Shown: one piece after another, positions 25,884 through 34,145 of the stretch
How positions within the stretch are numbered: the first letter of the stretch is position 1
Layout of the letters: each line of letters begins with the position of its first letter
The notes under the pieces: generated by a model
The model's database searches: none
The model's input: the letters and a program-made list of their open reading frames with translations, nothing else
What the model was told of the DNA's origin: nothing
Source: CAVWSM01 sp963799425
GTDB taxonomy: Bacteria; Actinomycetota; Actinomycetes; Jiangellales; Jiangellaceae
DNA: 64,000 bases
Assembly: GCA_963799425.1 (NCBI GenBank)
Contig: CAWCXA010000012.1
Coordinates: 248,001 to 312,000 of the forward strand
Direction of reading: 5' to 3'
Position numbers and translations under genes: made by a program

Positions 25884-27216
25884 GTGGGTGTCAACCGGCC
25901 CCGGGCGCGGGACCATCTGGGTGTGTTGCGTGGGAACCTGCGCCGGATCGGACAGTCGCTGCGCCGGGGCGACTGGGCTGACTTCGGCCGGGTGTGGCGG
26001 CTCACCGCGGCAGCCGTCGCGGCCTACGTCATGGCGACTCTTCTGCTCGACACCGCCCTGCCCATCCTGGCGCCGCTCACAGCGTTGCTCGTCGTGCAGG
26101 TCACGCTCGTCGGCAGTGTGCGGAGCAGCATCGACCGCGTCGGCCGCTGTGGTCGCGGGGGTCATCGTCGCGAGCGTCTTGGCGGAGTGGGTCGGCTTCA
26201 CGTGGTGGAGTCTCGGGTTGCTCATCGCCGCGTCGCTGCTGCTCGGCCAGCTCCTCCGCCTTCGGGACAACCTTCTCGAGGTGCCGATCAGCGCCATGAT
26301 CGTCTTGAGCGCAGGGCTCGGGGAGGGCGCGGCCTGGGAGCGCATCGTCGAGACCTTGATCGGGGCTGGGGTGGGGATATTCATCAACATCGCAATGCCG
26401 CCGCGGGTGCGAGTCAAGGACGCAGCCACAACAGTCGAGGGCATTGCGGTGGACATGGCGTCCTTGCTGGAGCGAACCTCCAGCGAAGTACGGTCTGGGC
26501 TTACGGCCGAGCAAGCGTTCCGACTCGCCGATGAAGCGCGACACCTGGACGATCGGCTGCTGTCGGCCGACCGCGTGGTCGCGGAAGCCGAGGAGAGTGC
26601 GCAGCTGAATCCCCGAGCGATCACCTTGCCGACCCAGGGTGAGACGCTCGACAGTGGGCTCGAGGTGCTCGAGCACACGGCGGTTGCGTTGCGCGGCCTC
26701 TTTCGGTCGATCGCGGATCTCATCGCCCGACGTGCGCCGGAGGACACCGGCTACTCAGAGGAGGAGAGGGCCGCTCTCGCCGAGTTGCTGAAGGACGCGG
26801 CGGGCGCGCTGCGGGCGTACGGACGGCTGCTCAACGCCGAGGTCGTCGGTGGGGTGGAGCCACAGGAACGTGAGCTCAGGGCGATGCTCGAGGGTGTTCG
26901 TGAGGGACGCGCCCGACTCACTGAGCTGCTTCTCGTCGACCCAAACGAGGAAGCGTCCTGGGAGATCAACGGTGCCATCCTCACCGCGGTCGAGCGAGTG
27001 CTGCGCGAGCTCGATCCCGAGGAGCGGGCGCGGGTCCGTCGTCGCCTCGAGCAGGAGCACCTGCGCAGCGCATCCGCCGTGGCCGTTGACCGGATCGTGT
27101 CCGCCACGCGCGAGATGACCAAGGCGACCCGAGAGGTCACCAAGGTTCCGGCGGCGAGTGTCCGCCGTTTCCGGCGGTATCGCGGGGCGCGCCGTGAGAC
27201 TAGGGACGAGCCCTAG
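25884..27216 (+). pseudogene. FUSC/aromatic acid exporter-like membrane protein, frameshifted
   Basis: About 443 residues once repaired. The N-terminal half has hydrophobic segments (a VWRLTAAAVAAYVMATLLL helix, ILAPLTALLVVQVT, VVAGVIVASVLAEWVGF, and a second block with LGLLIAASLLLGQLL, then GAGVGIFINIAMPP). The C-terminal half is cytosolic, helical and coiled-coil-like, with many Glu and Arg. This matches ArAE/FUSC family transporters with a membrane domain and a long soluble tail. The frame changes near 26141-26144; removal of one G in GTCGGCC joins the halves. The substrate is unknown. GTG 25884 or GTG 25923 may be the start. Confidence 0.65.
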
Positions 27217-27226
27217 GCCGCGCCGG

Positions 27227-27607
27227 TCACGGGTTGGTGAGCGCCGCAGTCAGCCCATCGAGATCCTCGACGGTCACGGTCAGCGCCGAGTGGCCCTTGC
27301 GATTGATCGGCGACGGCACCTTCTCGTGGAAGTGGATGCATACGCCGCCGTGGGCATTCGTCCCGAACGTCAGCCCATCGTCCTTCCTCGAGCCCCTGGC
27401 GCCAGCCGCTGTCCACCAGCGGTAGTTCCGGGTGATGTGGGCTTCGTCGATGTTTGCTAGCGGGGTCTCGAGCTTGAAAAAGCCGAACGTCGCGCGCACC
27501 ATCCCGTCGTCGGTCAGGGTGACGCCGTCCTTCGACGCATGGACCCCGAAGGGTGCCCAGAACACGACAAGCCGCTTGTCGAAGGCGTACTTGTAGTACG
27601 AGCTCAC
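27227..27607 (-). CDS. Conserved hypothetical protein
   Basis: A 126-residue cytosolic protein rich in beta strands, with aromatic-rich segments (YYKYAFDKRLVVFWAPFG, ITRNYRWWTAAGARGSRKDDG) and HGGVCIHFHEKV towards the end. The general look is of small actinobacterial proteins with an SH3- or PH-like fold, but I do not recognise a named family. The start codon overlaps the RidA gene stop (ATGA), so it is translated with it. No membrane segment or signal peptide. Confidence 0.6.
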   Translation of the reverse strand: MSSYYKYAFDKRLVVFWAPFGVHASKDGVTLTDDGMVRATFGFFKLETPLANIDEAHITRNYRWWTAAGARGSRKDDGLTFGTNAHGGVCIHFHEKVPSPINRKGHSALTVTVEDLDGLTAALTNP

Positions 27608-28029
27608 GCGTGCTCCTCGGGCAAAGAGACAACGGCATCGACTTCGACCAGGAACTCTGGTCGGAACAATGACGCCACCTGAATGAGCGTGCTGGCCGGT
27701 GGTGGGTCCTCGCCAAGAGCGGGTCCGAGCACCTCGTCACGTAGGGCTCGGACGAGTTGCACCTGGCTGGCATCGAGGAGGTACCAGTTGAGTCGGACGA
27801 CATGCCGCCAGTCGACACCCAGGCTTGCCAGGACGCGGCCGAGGTTGGCCAGGGTCTGGCGCACCTGCGCCTCAAGGTCGCCTGGCCCGACGAGACCACC
27901 GTCACGGTCGAAGGCGACCTGCCCTGCGACGAACGCCAATCGGCCGGTGGTGACAACCGCCTGCGAGTAACCCGGAGCCGGTGGAAGCCCGTCGACGTCT
28001 GTCAGGTGCTTGGTAATCGGCATGCTCAA
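27604..28029 (-). CDS. RidA family protein
   Basis: A 141-residue RidA/YjgF/UK114 family protein. Motifs: PAPGYSQAVVTTGRLAFVAGQVAFDRDG near the N-terminus, QVRQTLANLGRVLASLG in the helix, and PPASTLIQVASLF with VEVDAVVSLP at the end. RidA proteins deaminate reactive enamine/imine intermediates as trimers in the cytosol. The usual catalytic arginine in the R-x-x-x-x region is not matched exactly here, so it may belong to a Rid subfamily other than RidA itself. ATG 28029 and ATG 28023 are both possible. It is translationally coupled to the hypothetical gene downstream. Confidence 0.85.
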   Translation of the reverse strand: MSMPITKHLTDVDGLPPAPGYSQAVVTTGRLAFVAGQVAFDRDGGLVGPGDLEAQVRQTLANLGRVLASLGVDWRHVVRLNWYLLDASQVQLVRALRDEVLGPALGEDPPPASTLIQVASLFRPEFLVEVDAVVSLPEEHA

Positions 28030-28051
28030 AATCTAGCCCGCGGTGCGAATG

Positions 28052-28813
28052 TCAGCGGATCGTGAACGCCGCCTCCGTGAGCGTCTGGTTGCCGCTGCCC
28101 TCGATTGCGAGCACCTCTGTCTTGTACGCACCGGGTTGGAGGAACTCGGCAGGGATCGGCAGCTGCGTCACGTCGGACGGCAGCATCACGTCGAGCACTC
28201 GGACGGGGTTGCCCTTCGACGGCTCGTCGGCGACGACGAGCACCTGGTAGGCCACCACCTTGATCCCCTGCGGTGACGTGACAGGCTCCCACGAGACAAC
28301 CAGCCGGTCCGGTGCCACGACGGATTCGTCGAGGGGCGTCACGATGTTCGGCGCGTCGGGCACCCTGTGTGTGAACCGCACGACGCTCTTCAATTGCTTG
28401 CCCTCGATCGTCGTTCCGCTGAAGGTATAGCGACCCTGGGGGAACAGCTGCTTGAACTCCTCGAATGGAAACTCCTCGAAGGGCGGCTCGCTGCTCTCCG
28501 AGAACAGCTCCGTGAGACCGAAGTCCTTGATGACGTCCTCGGACTTGAACCGGGCCACCTCGCGACCGCGCGGGTCGGTGATTGTTACACGGCGCCAGGG
28601 CTCGCCATCGACGAAGATCTGCAGGCCTGCGTCACCGTCGGTCGCGTTGAACTCGATCTTCAGCCGGGCGTCACCGAACGGGATCGCCTTCTGGGCCGAG
28701 GCCTGCGGCTCTTCGGAGCTGCGGCCACTTGCCTCAGCTAGTCCCAGGCCAAGAAGGGGCACCACTCCCAACAAGACCAGACCGGCCACGCGCTTGCTTC
28801 TCGGGCGTTCCAT
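28052..28813 (-). CDS. Secreted protein with C-terminal fibronectin III-like domain
   Basis: A 253-residue protein with a Sec signal peptide: MERPRSKR, a hydrophobic run to about residue 25, and a likely cut after AEASG. The mature part begins with a strand-rich domain (RLKIEFNATDGDAGLQIFVDGEPW) and ends with a fibronectin III-like module from about residue 160 (PLDESVVAPDRLVVSWEPV, then VVAYQVLVV). No enzyme motif. The upstream region carries three phased GCTGAACC repeats at 28878-28906 that could be a response-regulator site. Function unknown; an extracellular or wall-bound role is inferred. Confidence 0.7.
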   Translation of the reverse strand: MERPRSKRVAGLVLLGVVPLLGLGLAEASGRSSEEPQASAQKAIPFGDARLKIEFNATDGDAGLQIFVDGEPWRRVTITDPRGREVARFKSEDVIKDFGLTELFSESSEPPFEEFPFEEFKQLFPQGRYTFSGTTIEGKQLKSVVRFTHRVPDAPNIVTPLDESVVAPDRLVVSWEPVTSPQGIKVVAYQVLVVADEPSKGNPVRVLDVMLPSDVTQLPIPAEFLQPGAYKTEVLAIEGSGNQTLTEAAFTIR

Positions 28814-28877
28814 GATCCGTCCCCTCTCGCGACGCGATTGATCGTCTAGGAACGTAGAAGCGCCGCCCTGACTGGCG

Positions 28878-28906
28878 GCTGAACCGGGCTGAACCTCGGC
28901 TGAACC
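28878..28906 (-). promoter_or_regulatory. Three helically phased direct repeats (Pho-box-like)
   Basis: On the minus strand GGTTCAGC occurs three times, with starts 11 and 10 bases apart (+ strand GCTGAACC at 28878, 28888 and 28899). Direct repeats of a GTTCA core at about 11 bases are the form of PhoP boxes and other OmpR-type sites in actinomycetes. They lie about 65 bases upstream of both the secreted-protein gene (minus) and the DUF1232 gene (plus). Confidence 0.45.
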
Positions 28907-28971
28907 AACTACCGTGTGTACAAGGTCGGTCTGCCAGCGTCAGCGAATCAACGACCGATGGGATCGTTCAC

Positions 28972-29409
28972 GTGCCTCGTGCTTTGGGGATCGCCGGCCT
29001 GCTGATCCTGCTGTGGGCGCTCAGTTGCCTTGCCATGGTCCTCCTTGCCAACCGGCTCCCCCGTGGCCTTCTTCGGGACGTTGCCGAGTTCCTCCCGTCA
29101 TGCGTCACTGCAGCACGAACGCTGCGGAACCACCCAGACGTGCCGCGACGCGCGAAGATCGCCCTGCTCGTCGCGATCCTCTGGGTGCTCTCGCCCATCG
29201 ACCTGCTTCCGGAGTTCCTCCCAGTCATCGGACCGCTCGACGACGTCGTCGCTGTGGTGCTGCTTCTGCGATACGCGGGGCGCAGCATCCCGCGCACAAC
29301 CCTGCTCGAGGCGTGGCCCACCGATCCACGGCTGCTTGAGCGGTTGCTCGACGGGCGCCGCGCACGCACATCGCCCTCACGCCCAGACGCCCGGCTGACG
29401 TGTCGCTGA
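28972..29409 (+). CDS. DUF1232 (YkvA-like) membrane protein
   Basis: A 145-residue protein with an N-terminal membrane helix (LGIAGLLILLWALSCLAMVLL, shown only in part) and the DUF1232 signature ILWVLSPIDLLPEFLPVIG followed by LDDVVAVVLLLRYA. DUF1232 proteins are small membrane proteins of unknown function, widespread in bacteria. GTG at 28972 is the start. The C-terminal 30 residues are basic and polar. It is divergent from the secreted-protein gene. Confidence 0.8.
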   Translation: MPRALGIAGLLILLWALSCLAMVLLANRLPRGLLRDVAEFLPSCVTAARTLRNHPDVPRRAKIALLVAILWVLSPIDLLPEFLPVIGPLDDVVAVVLLLRYAGRSIPRTTLLEAWPTDPRLLERLLDGRRARTSPSRPDARLTCR

Positions 29410-29524
29410 GGGCGATCGCCGAGGCGCCTCTGCAGTTGGAGGGCTCAGCGGGGTAAGTCCGTGCCGCATAGCGACATCAAGTTACCCGGGTGAGGGCGCG
29501 GCGCCGACGAGCATGGCGGGTGCC

Positions 29525-29968
29525 TCAGGCGGCAACATGCTCCAGCGGCGTGCCGTCGACGGTGAGCATGAGGTCAATGTTGCCGCGCGTGGCATTCGCG
29601 TACGGGCAGCGCTTCTCGGCCCGCGTCATGAGCTTCTCCGCCTCCGCCCGCGATAGGTGCGGCGCGTGCAGATCAAGCGCGGCTGTAATGCCGAATCCTC
29701 CGTGTCCTGTCGGGCCCAACCCGATGCGCGAGTGGATAGTCGAGTCCGACACATCGAGATTCCGGCCGCGAGCCACCCCTGTCACAGCCGACAGGAAGCA
29801 AGCGGCGAAGCCAACGGCGAACAACTGCTCCGGGTTGGTGCCCGGCCCGCCGTCGCCGCTGAGCTCTTTGGGGATCGACAGGTCCACCTCGAGCCGACCA
29901 TCGGTCGTGCGACCGTGTCCCTGCCGCCCTCCTTCGACTACCGCCTCAGCGGTGTACAGAACGCTCAT
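29525..29968 (-). CDS. ohr: Organic hydroperoxide resistance protein (Ohr/OsmC family)
   Basis: A 147-residue peroxidase. The two redox cysteines are in GFAACFLSAVTG (about residue 59) and KRCPYANATRGN (about 123); the NPEQLFAVG motif and the Ohr-type N-terminus VLYTAEAVVEGGR are present. Ohr reduces organic hydroperoxides using lipoylated or other thiol donors. The start ATG 29968 has GGAGG 5 bases upstream and overlaps the end of mftF by 23 bases, so ohr is the last gene of the mycofactocin operon here. An ohrR regulator is not adjacent. Confidence 0.88.
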   Translation of the reverse strand: MSVLYTAEAVVEGGRQGHGRTTDGRLEVDLSIPKELSGDGGPGTNPEQLFAVGFAACFLSAVTGVARGRNLDVSDSTIHSRIGLGPTGHGGFGITAALDLHAPHLSRAEAEKLMTRAEKRCPYANATRGNIDLMLTVDGTPLEHVAA

Positions 29969-31434
29969 CTCTACCTCCGGTTGATTGCTCCTGCTGCATG
30001 GTGTTGCCGCGCGAGTGCACGACCCTGGGCAGCAAGGGTCGAGCCGTGCGTGCCTCGATAGCGCCACGCCAGACTCCCGCGCCGTACGCGACGTCGTCGG
30101 CGACGGACGCCAAGGTCCACCGCAGTGGGTCAAGCGCTGGTCGCCGCGAAAGCCAGTCACGCAACGCGGGTGTGGCGACCAAGGCACCGAGCGTCACCAA
30201 GTGCCTGCCGCGTCGGCGAGACATCGCGGCGGCGGCCAGTGCCGCCGGCAGGATGAGCTGCGTCACCGTGCGTCCGACGTCGGCCGCCGTTGCGAGGACT
30301 GCGTTGCCAGTCATAGGCAATCGCGAGCGACGGCGGCACACCCGATCTGCGCAGCAGTCGCGCGAGCCGGCCAGCCGCCACGGTTCCGACGGCCGTCGCA
30401 GCCACCGGCCTACGCGCAGCGAGCAGCGCGACGGTCGCCATTGGCCAGGGTCGGATCACGAGGGGGGCAAGCCGGGTCGGGTGCCTACGGGCGAGCGGTC
30501 CGGCGGACGTGCCGTAGCGGAACCGTCGACGCAGCAGCGCCGGCCAGCCGTCCGGCTCGTCGTGCTGCACGCGCACCGACGGGTCGTAGCGCACGTTCCA
30601 GCCCGCGTCGACCAGGCGCCACACGAGATCGACGTCCTCCCCGTACGGCAACGAGTTGTCGAACTTCAAGCCCGCCAATGCCTGAGTACGTACGACAAGC
30701 GCGGCCGTCGGCACGTACGAGACCGGCGTGCCTGGCCGCACCAACGCCTCCGCGGCGCCGAGGTCGAGCGGGGACCTCGCGGCCGCATAACTGGCGACCG
30801 TCCCAGGCTGCGACGTCGCCAATGGCACGACACGTGGCGCGACCGCGCCCACGACGGGATCGGCGAAGTGCGCGAGAAGTGAGTCCGGCCACCCCTGCGG
30901 CGGGACGACGTCGCTGTCGAGGAACGCCACCACTTCGACGCAGGGTGTCGTTGCGTCGAAAAGGTGCAGTGACGCGAGGCCGGAGTTGCGCGCAGCGGCT
31001 GGGCCGCCCGACACCGTACGCTCCACCAGAGTCGCGCCGTGCCGAGCCGCAACCTTGGCCACCGCGTCGGCGTCGCGCGAACCGTCGTCTACGACGAGGA
31101 CCTCATGGGCGTAGCCCAGGGCCGCCAAGCACCGGTCAAGCTCGGCGGCACGGTCACGCACCGGGATCACCACCACGGCACGACCGGCGTACGCCTCCTG
31201 CGGCGGTCGCGGATGAGCTGCGCCCACTGTGCAGAGCCGACGGGCAAGAGCCCGCGCCGCGGCCGTCTGCACTGGTCCGGCCTGCAGCTCGGCGAATGCT
31301 GCGGCACCGGCCGAAGATAGCCGCAGCACACGGCGAGGCTGGCCGCCGATGAGGACCCTCCCGCCCTGCAGCACGGTGGTCTGTGCGTCGAGCACCACCC
31401 GGAACCCTGCCGGCATCGGCGGTGCCGGCGTCAT
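29946..31434 (-). pseudogene. mftF: Mycofactocin glycosyltransferase MftF (copy 1), frameshifted
   Basis: A GT2-family glycosyltransferase, about 495 residues after repair. The N-terminal 75 residues precede the GT domain (VVVIPVRDRAAELDRCLAAL, VDDGSRDADAV, FLDSDVVPPQGW), and the acceptor motif GEDVDLVWRLVDAGWNVRYDP is present. Near 30314 one extra base breaks the frame; in the next frame the family C-terminus continues (a membrane-like stretch, then LDPLRWTLASVADDVAYGAGVW). MftF adds glucose units to the mycofactocin core. It starts by ATGA overlap with the SDR gene and ends inside ohr. A second, intact MftF is encoded at 42.6 kb. Confidence 0.87.
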
Positions 31435-32219
31435 AGCGCCAGCCCTCCGTCGACGGGCAGGACGGCCCCGGTGATCCCGCTCGCCTCTGGCCCCGCCAGC
31501 CAGACCAGCGCGGCCGCGACCTCGGCCGGGTCGAGCAGCCGCTCGAGCGGTTGCTGCGCTGCGAAGTCCTGCGCCGACGCGAGCCCGTAGAGACGCGCGC
31601 TCTCGTCGAGCATGCGGGTCGCGGTCGACCCTGGGCTGACCGCGTTGGCAGTGATGCCGGTGCCGCGCAGGTCAGCTGCTAGCCCCCGAACGAGCCCGGC
31701 CACGCCAGCCTTGGCGGCACCGTAGGCGGCGAGCCGTGGCATGCCGCGGGTAGCAGCCGCGGAGGCAACCGCGAGGAACCGTCCCGATCGTGGCTCGGGA
31801 GCGCGGAGCATCGCCGGGATCGAAGCACGCGCAAGCGCGATCACGCCGCCGAGGTCGACCTCAAGGACGCTGCGCAACTGAGCCGCCGGCATCTCCCACA
31901 ACGGCACGCCGCCCGCGATGACTCCGGCCACGGCGATGGCCGCATCCACGCGACCCCAGGTCTGCTCGGCGACGCGGACCGCTCCGACAAGCGCGGCCTC
32001 GTCGCGCACGTCGGCGACGTAAGACAAGACCTGCTCCGGCTCCCCCGCCTCCTTGACGACTGCGTCGAGATCTGCGCGGTTACCGAGACCGTACGGCAGC
32101 GCGGGGTCGTCTTCGCACACGTCGACGGCAAGGACCCGCCAGTCGGCGCGGGCGAGGGCCAGCACCGTCTCGGCGCCTATCCCCCGGGCGGCGCCGGTGA
32201 CCAGCACGACGCCGGTCAC
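31431..32219 (-). CDS. Mycofactocin-associated SDR oxidoreductase (second SDR subfamily)
   Basis: A 262-residue short-chain dehydrogenase. Cofactor motif VTGAARGIGAE at the N-terminus; catalytic Ser in VASAAATRG and Tyr-x-x-x-Lys in AAYGAAK; PVDGGLAL at the end. It differs from the five tandem SDRs at 36-40 kb: no GRVEGKVAF start and no LDRRI insertion. I recall an SDR subfamily regularly found between mftE and mftF, and position and sequence fit it. GTG 32219 overlaps the mftE stop as GTGA; its own stop overlaps mftF as ATGA, so the three are translationally chained. Confidence 0.82.
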   Translation of the reverse strand: MTGVVLVTGAARGIGAETVLALARADWRVLAVDVCEDDPALPYGLGNRADLDAVVKEAGEPEQVLSYVADVRDEAALVGAVRVAEQTWGRVDAAIAVAGVIAGGVPLWEMPAAQLRSVLEVDLGGVIALARASIPAMLRAPEPRSGRFLAVASAAATRGMPRLAAYGAAKAGVAGLVRGLAADLRGTGITANAVSPGSTATRMLDESARLYGLASAQDFAAQQPLERLLDPAEVAAALVWLAGPEASGITGAVLPVDGGLAL

Positions 32220-32914
32220 GACACCGCCTCGACCGGACCGGCCCAGTCGGCGACCGTTTCGATGAGGTCGCGGACCAGGGCGCCCAGGATGCGGCGACCA
32301 TGCTCGGCGCTGGCGCCAGCAGGATCGCCGAGCACACCGTTGGGGCTGACGCCCAGCACGCCTCCAGCACGCAGAGCAGGCATCAGCTCGTCGATCGGAT
32401 CTACTGCCCCGCGTTCTGCTCGTTCGAGGCGAACTCTGCTGCCGTCCAGCGCCAGCTGCAGAGACGTCTCGACGAACCCTGCATGAGCATCGCCATCCCA
32501 CTGCGGCATCCACGCGAGGACATCGCGCGACTCGCCACGCAGGGTGGCCACGGCACGTCGCACGGTGGTCGCGTTGCCGCCGTGCGCCGAGACAATGACG
32601 ATGCGAGAGAACGTCTCGCCTGCGGAGCGACCCAGCTCGACGAGCAACAGCTCGAGTGCGTGTTGCCCGATGGAAAGCGTGCCGAAGAAGTCAGCATGCT
32701 CGCCGCTTGCGCCATAGGCGATGGGTGGTGCCACGACCACGTCTGATCTGGCCGCAGCAAGCGCACCGGTGAGTGCGACAGCGACGTCGGTGTCGGTGGA
32801 GAGCGGGAGGTGCGGTCCGTGCTGCTCCGTTGACCCCAGCGGAACGGCGAGCAGGGCACCGACCGCCGCGTGCTGGCCGGCCTCGGGCCACGTCATGTCG
32901 TCGAGCCGCGTCAT
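32216..32914 (-). CDS. mftE: Mycofactocin system creatininase-family peptidase MftE
   Basis: A 232-residue creatininase-family amidohydrolase. Metal ligands are visible in PLGSTEQHGPHLPLSTDTD (Glu, His, Asp), VSAHGGNATT, and a late Glu in the FVETSL region. In mycofactocin synthesis MftE cuts the modified MftA after MftC has acted, releasing the AHDP dipeptide made from the C-terminal Val-Tyr. It follows mftD after 25 bases and overlaps the next SDR gene. Length and motifs are normal. Confidence 0.92.
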   Translation of the reverse strand: MTRLDDMTWPEAGQHAAVGALLAVPLGSTEQHGPHLPLSTDTDVAVALTGALAAARSDVVVAPPIAYGASGEHADFFGTLSIGQHALELLLVELGRSAGETFSRIVIVSAHGGNATTVRRAVATLRGESRDVLAWMPQWDGDAHAGFVETSLQLALDGSRVRLERAERGAVDPIDELMPALRAGGVLGVSPNGVLGDPAGASAEHGRRILGALVRDLIETVADWAGPVEAVS

Positions 32915-32939
32915 GAGGTCACATGAGCCTTTCCCTGTC

Positions 32940-34121
32940 CTAGATGCCGAGCCTTCGCGAGAAGCCGGACGGGACGATCAGATCGTCCGGCGTCAGGTCA
33001 TGTACGGAGGCGCGGCCGAGCGCCAACATCGTCGAGTCGATGCCGCCGCGCAGGATGTCGAGGACGTTCTCAACGCCGGCCTGCCCGTTGGCAGCAAGCC
33101 CCCATAGGTAGGCGCGACCGATCATGACTGCACGCGCGCCGAGCGCCAGGGCCTTGACCACGTCACTGCCGCGGCGGATGCCGCCGTCGAGCAGGACGTC
33201 GACCTGGTCGCCGACCGCGTCAGCCACGGTCTGCAGCGCGCGGATGGGCGCAGGCGTGCCGTCGAGGTTGTTGCCGCCGTGGTTGGACACCGAGATGGCC
33301 GTAACCCCGGCGTCAACAGCACGCTTGGCGTCGTCGACTCGCATGACGCCCTTGAGCAGGAATGCTCCGTCCCACTGCTTGCGCAGCCAGGCGACGTCGT
33401 CCCAGGTCGCCATCGGAGTCTGCAACCAATGGCCGTAGGCGCCGAAGAAGGTCGGAGCGGCTGATCCACGCGGCGCCATGTTGGGGACTTCAAGTGCTGG
33501 CGGGCGCCCGGTCTTGGCGTAGCGCCACAACCACCGGGGGTGCCTTAGAGCCTGCGGCGCGTAGCGAGCCAACGTGCGCAACCGGTTGTCCTCCGGGATG
33601 CGCGGGCTTCCCCAGTCGCGGCCGTTGGAAAACGACCAGTCGAGGGTGAGGATGATCCCCGCCGCTCCGGCTTGCTGCGCGCGCTCAATGCGCTCGACGA
33701 TCTCGTCTCGGGTGCCCGCCCAATAGAGCTGGAAGAAGGTCTTTGGGTTGGCCGCGATGACTTCCTCGATGGGCTTGCTGGCAAACGAACTGAGTCCCAT
33801 CGCGGTGCCCCGGTTGGCTGCGGCCCGGGCGACCGCCACCTCACCGTCGGGGTGGACGGCCTGGACCCCGGTGGGTGACAGGATCAACGGCATGGATACG
33901 TGCTGGCCGAGCACGGTCGTCGACAGGTCACGCTCAGTCGGTAAGCCAGCCACATGCGGTGCAAAGCCCAATTCCCCGTACGCCGCCACGTTGTCCCGCA
34001 ACGTGCGCCCTTCCTCGGAGCCCGCAAGCAGCGCGAGGTAGACCGACGACGGCAGCCGCTTCTTGGCGCGCCGCTGTGCCTCGGCGACGGTTTCGAACCA
34101 GCCGTTGCCCATGATGCTCAT
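32940..34121 (-). CDS. mftD: Mycofactocin system FMN-dependent oxidoreductase MftD
   Basis: A 393-residue protein of the FMN-dependent 2-hydroxyacid oxidase fold. Motifs: SLSS-like FMN loop replaced by MGLSSFASK, the catalytic region GVMRVDDAKRAVDAGVTA, SVSNHGGNNLDGTPAPI, and DGGIRRGSDVVKALALGARAVMIGR near the end. MftD oxidises AHDP to premycofactocin by forming the redox-active diketo ring. ATG 34121 is preferred over ATG 34112 because GGGAGAAG precedes it. Between mftC and mftD lie seven inserted genes (five SDRs, MoxR, VWA), unlike the compact mftABCDEF order of mycobacteria. Confidence 0.93.
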   Translation of the reverse strand: MSIMGNGWFETVAEAQRRAKKRLPSSVYLALLAGSEEGRTLRDNVAAYGELGFAPHVAGLPTERDLSTTVLGQHVSMPLILSPTGVQAVHPDGEVAVARAAANRGTAMGLSSFASKPIEEVIAANPKTFFQLYWAGTRDEIVERIERAQQAGAAGIILTLDWSFSNGRDWGSPRIPEDNRLRTLARYAPQALRHPRWLWRYAKTGRPPALEVPNMAPRGSAAPTFFGAYGHWLQTPMATWDDVAWLRKQWDGAFLLKGVMRVDDAKRAVDAGVTAISVSNHGGNNLDGTPAPIRALQTVADAVGDQVDVLLDGGIRRGSDVVKALALGARAVMIGRAYLWGLAANGQAGVENVLDILRGGIDSTMLALGRASVHDLTPDDLIVPSGFSRRLGI

Positions 34122-34145
34122 CTTCTCCCGTCACGCGGCTCGTGT

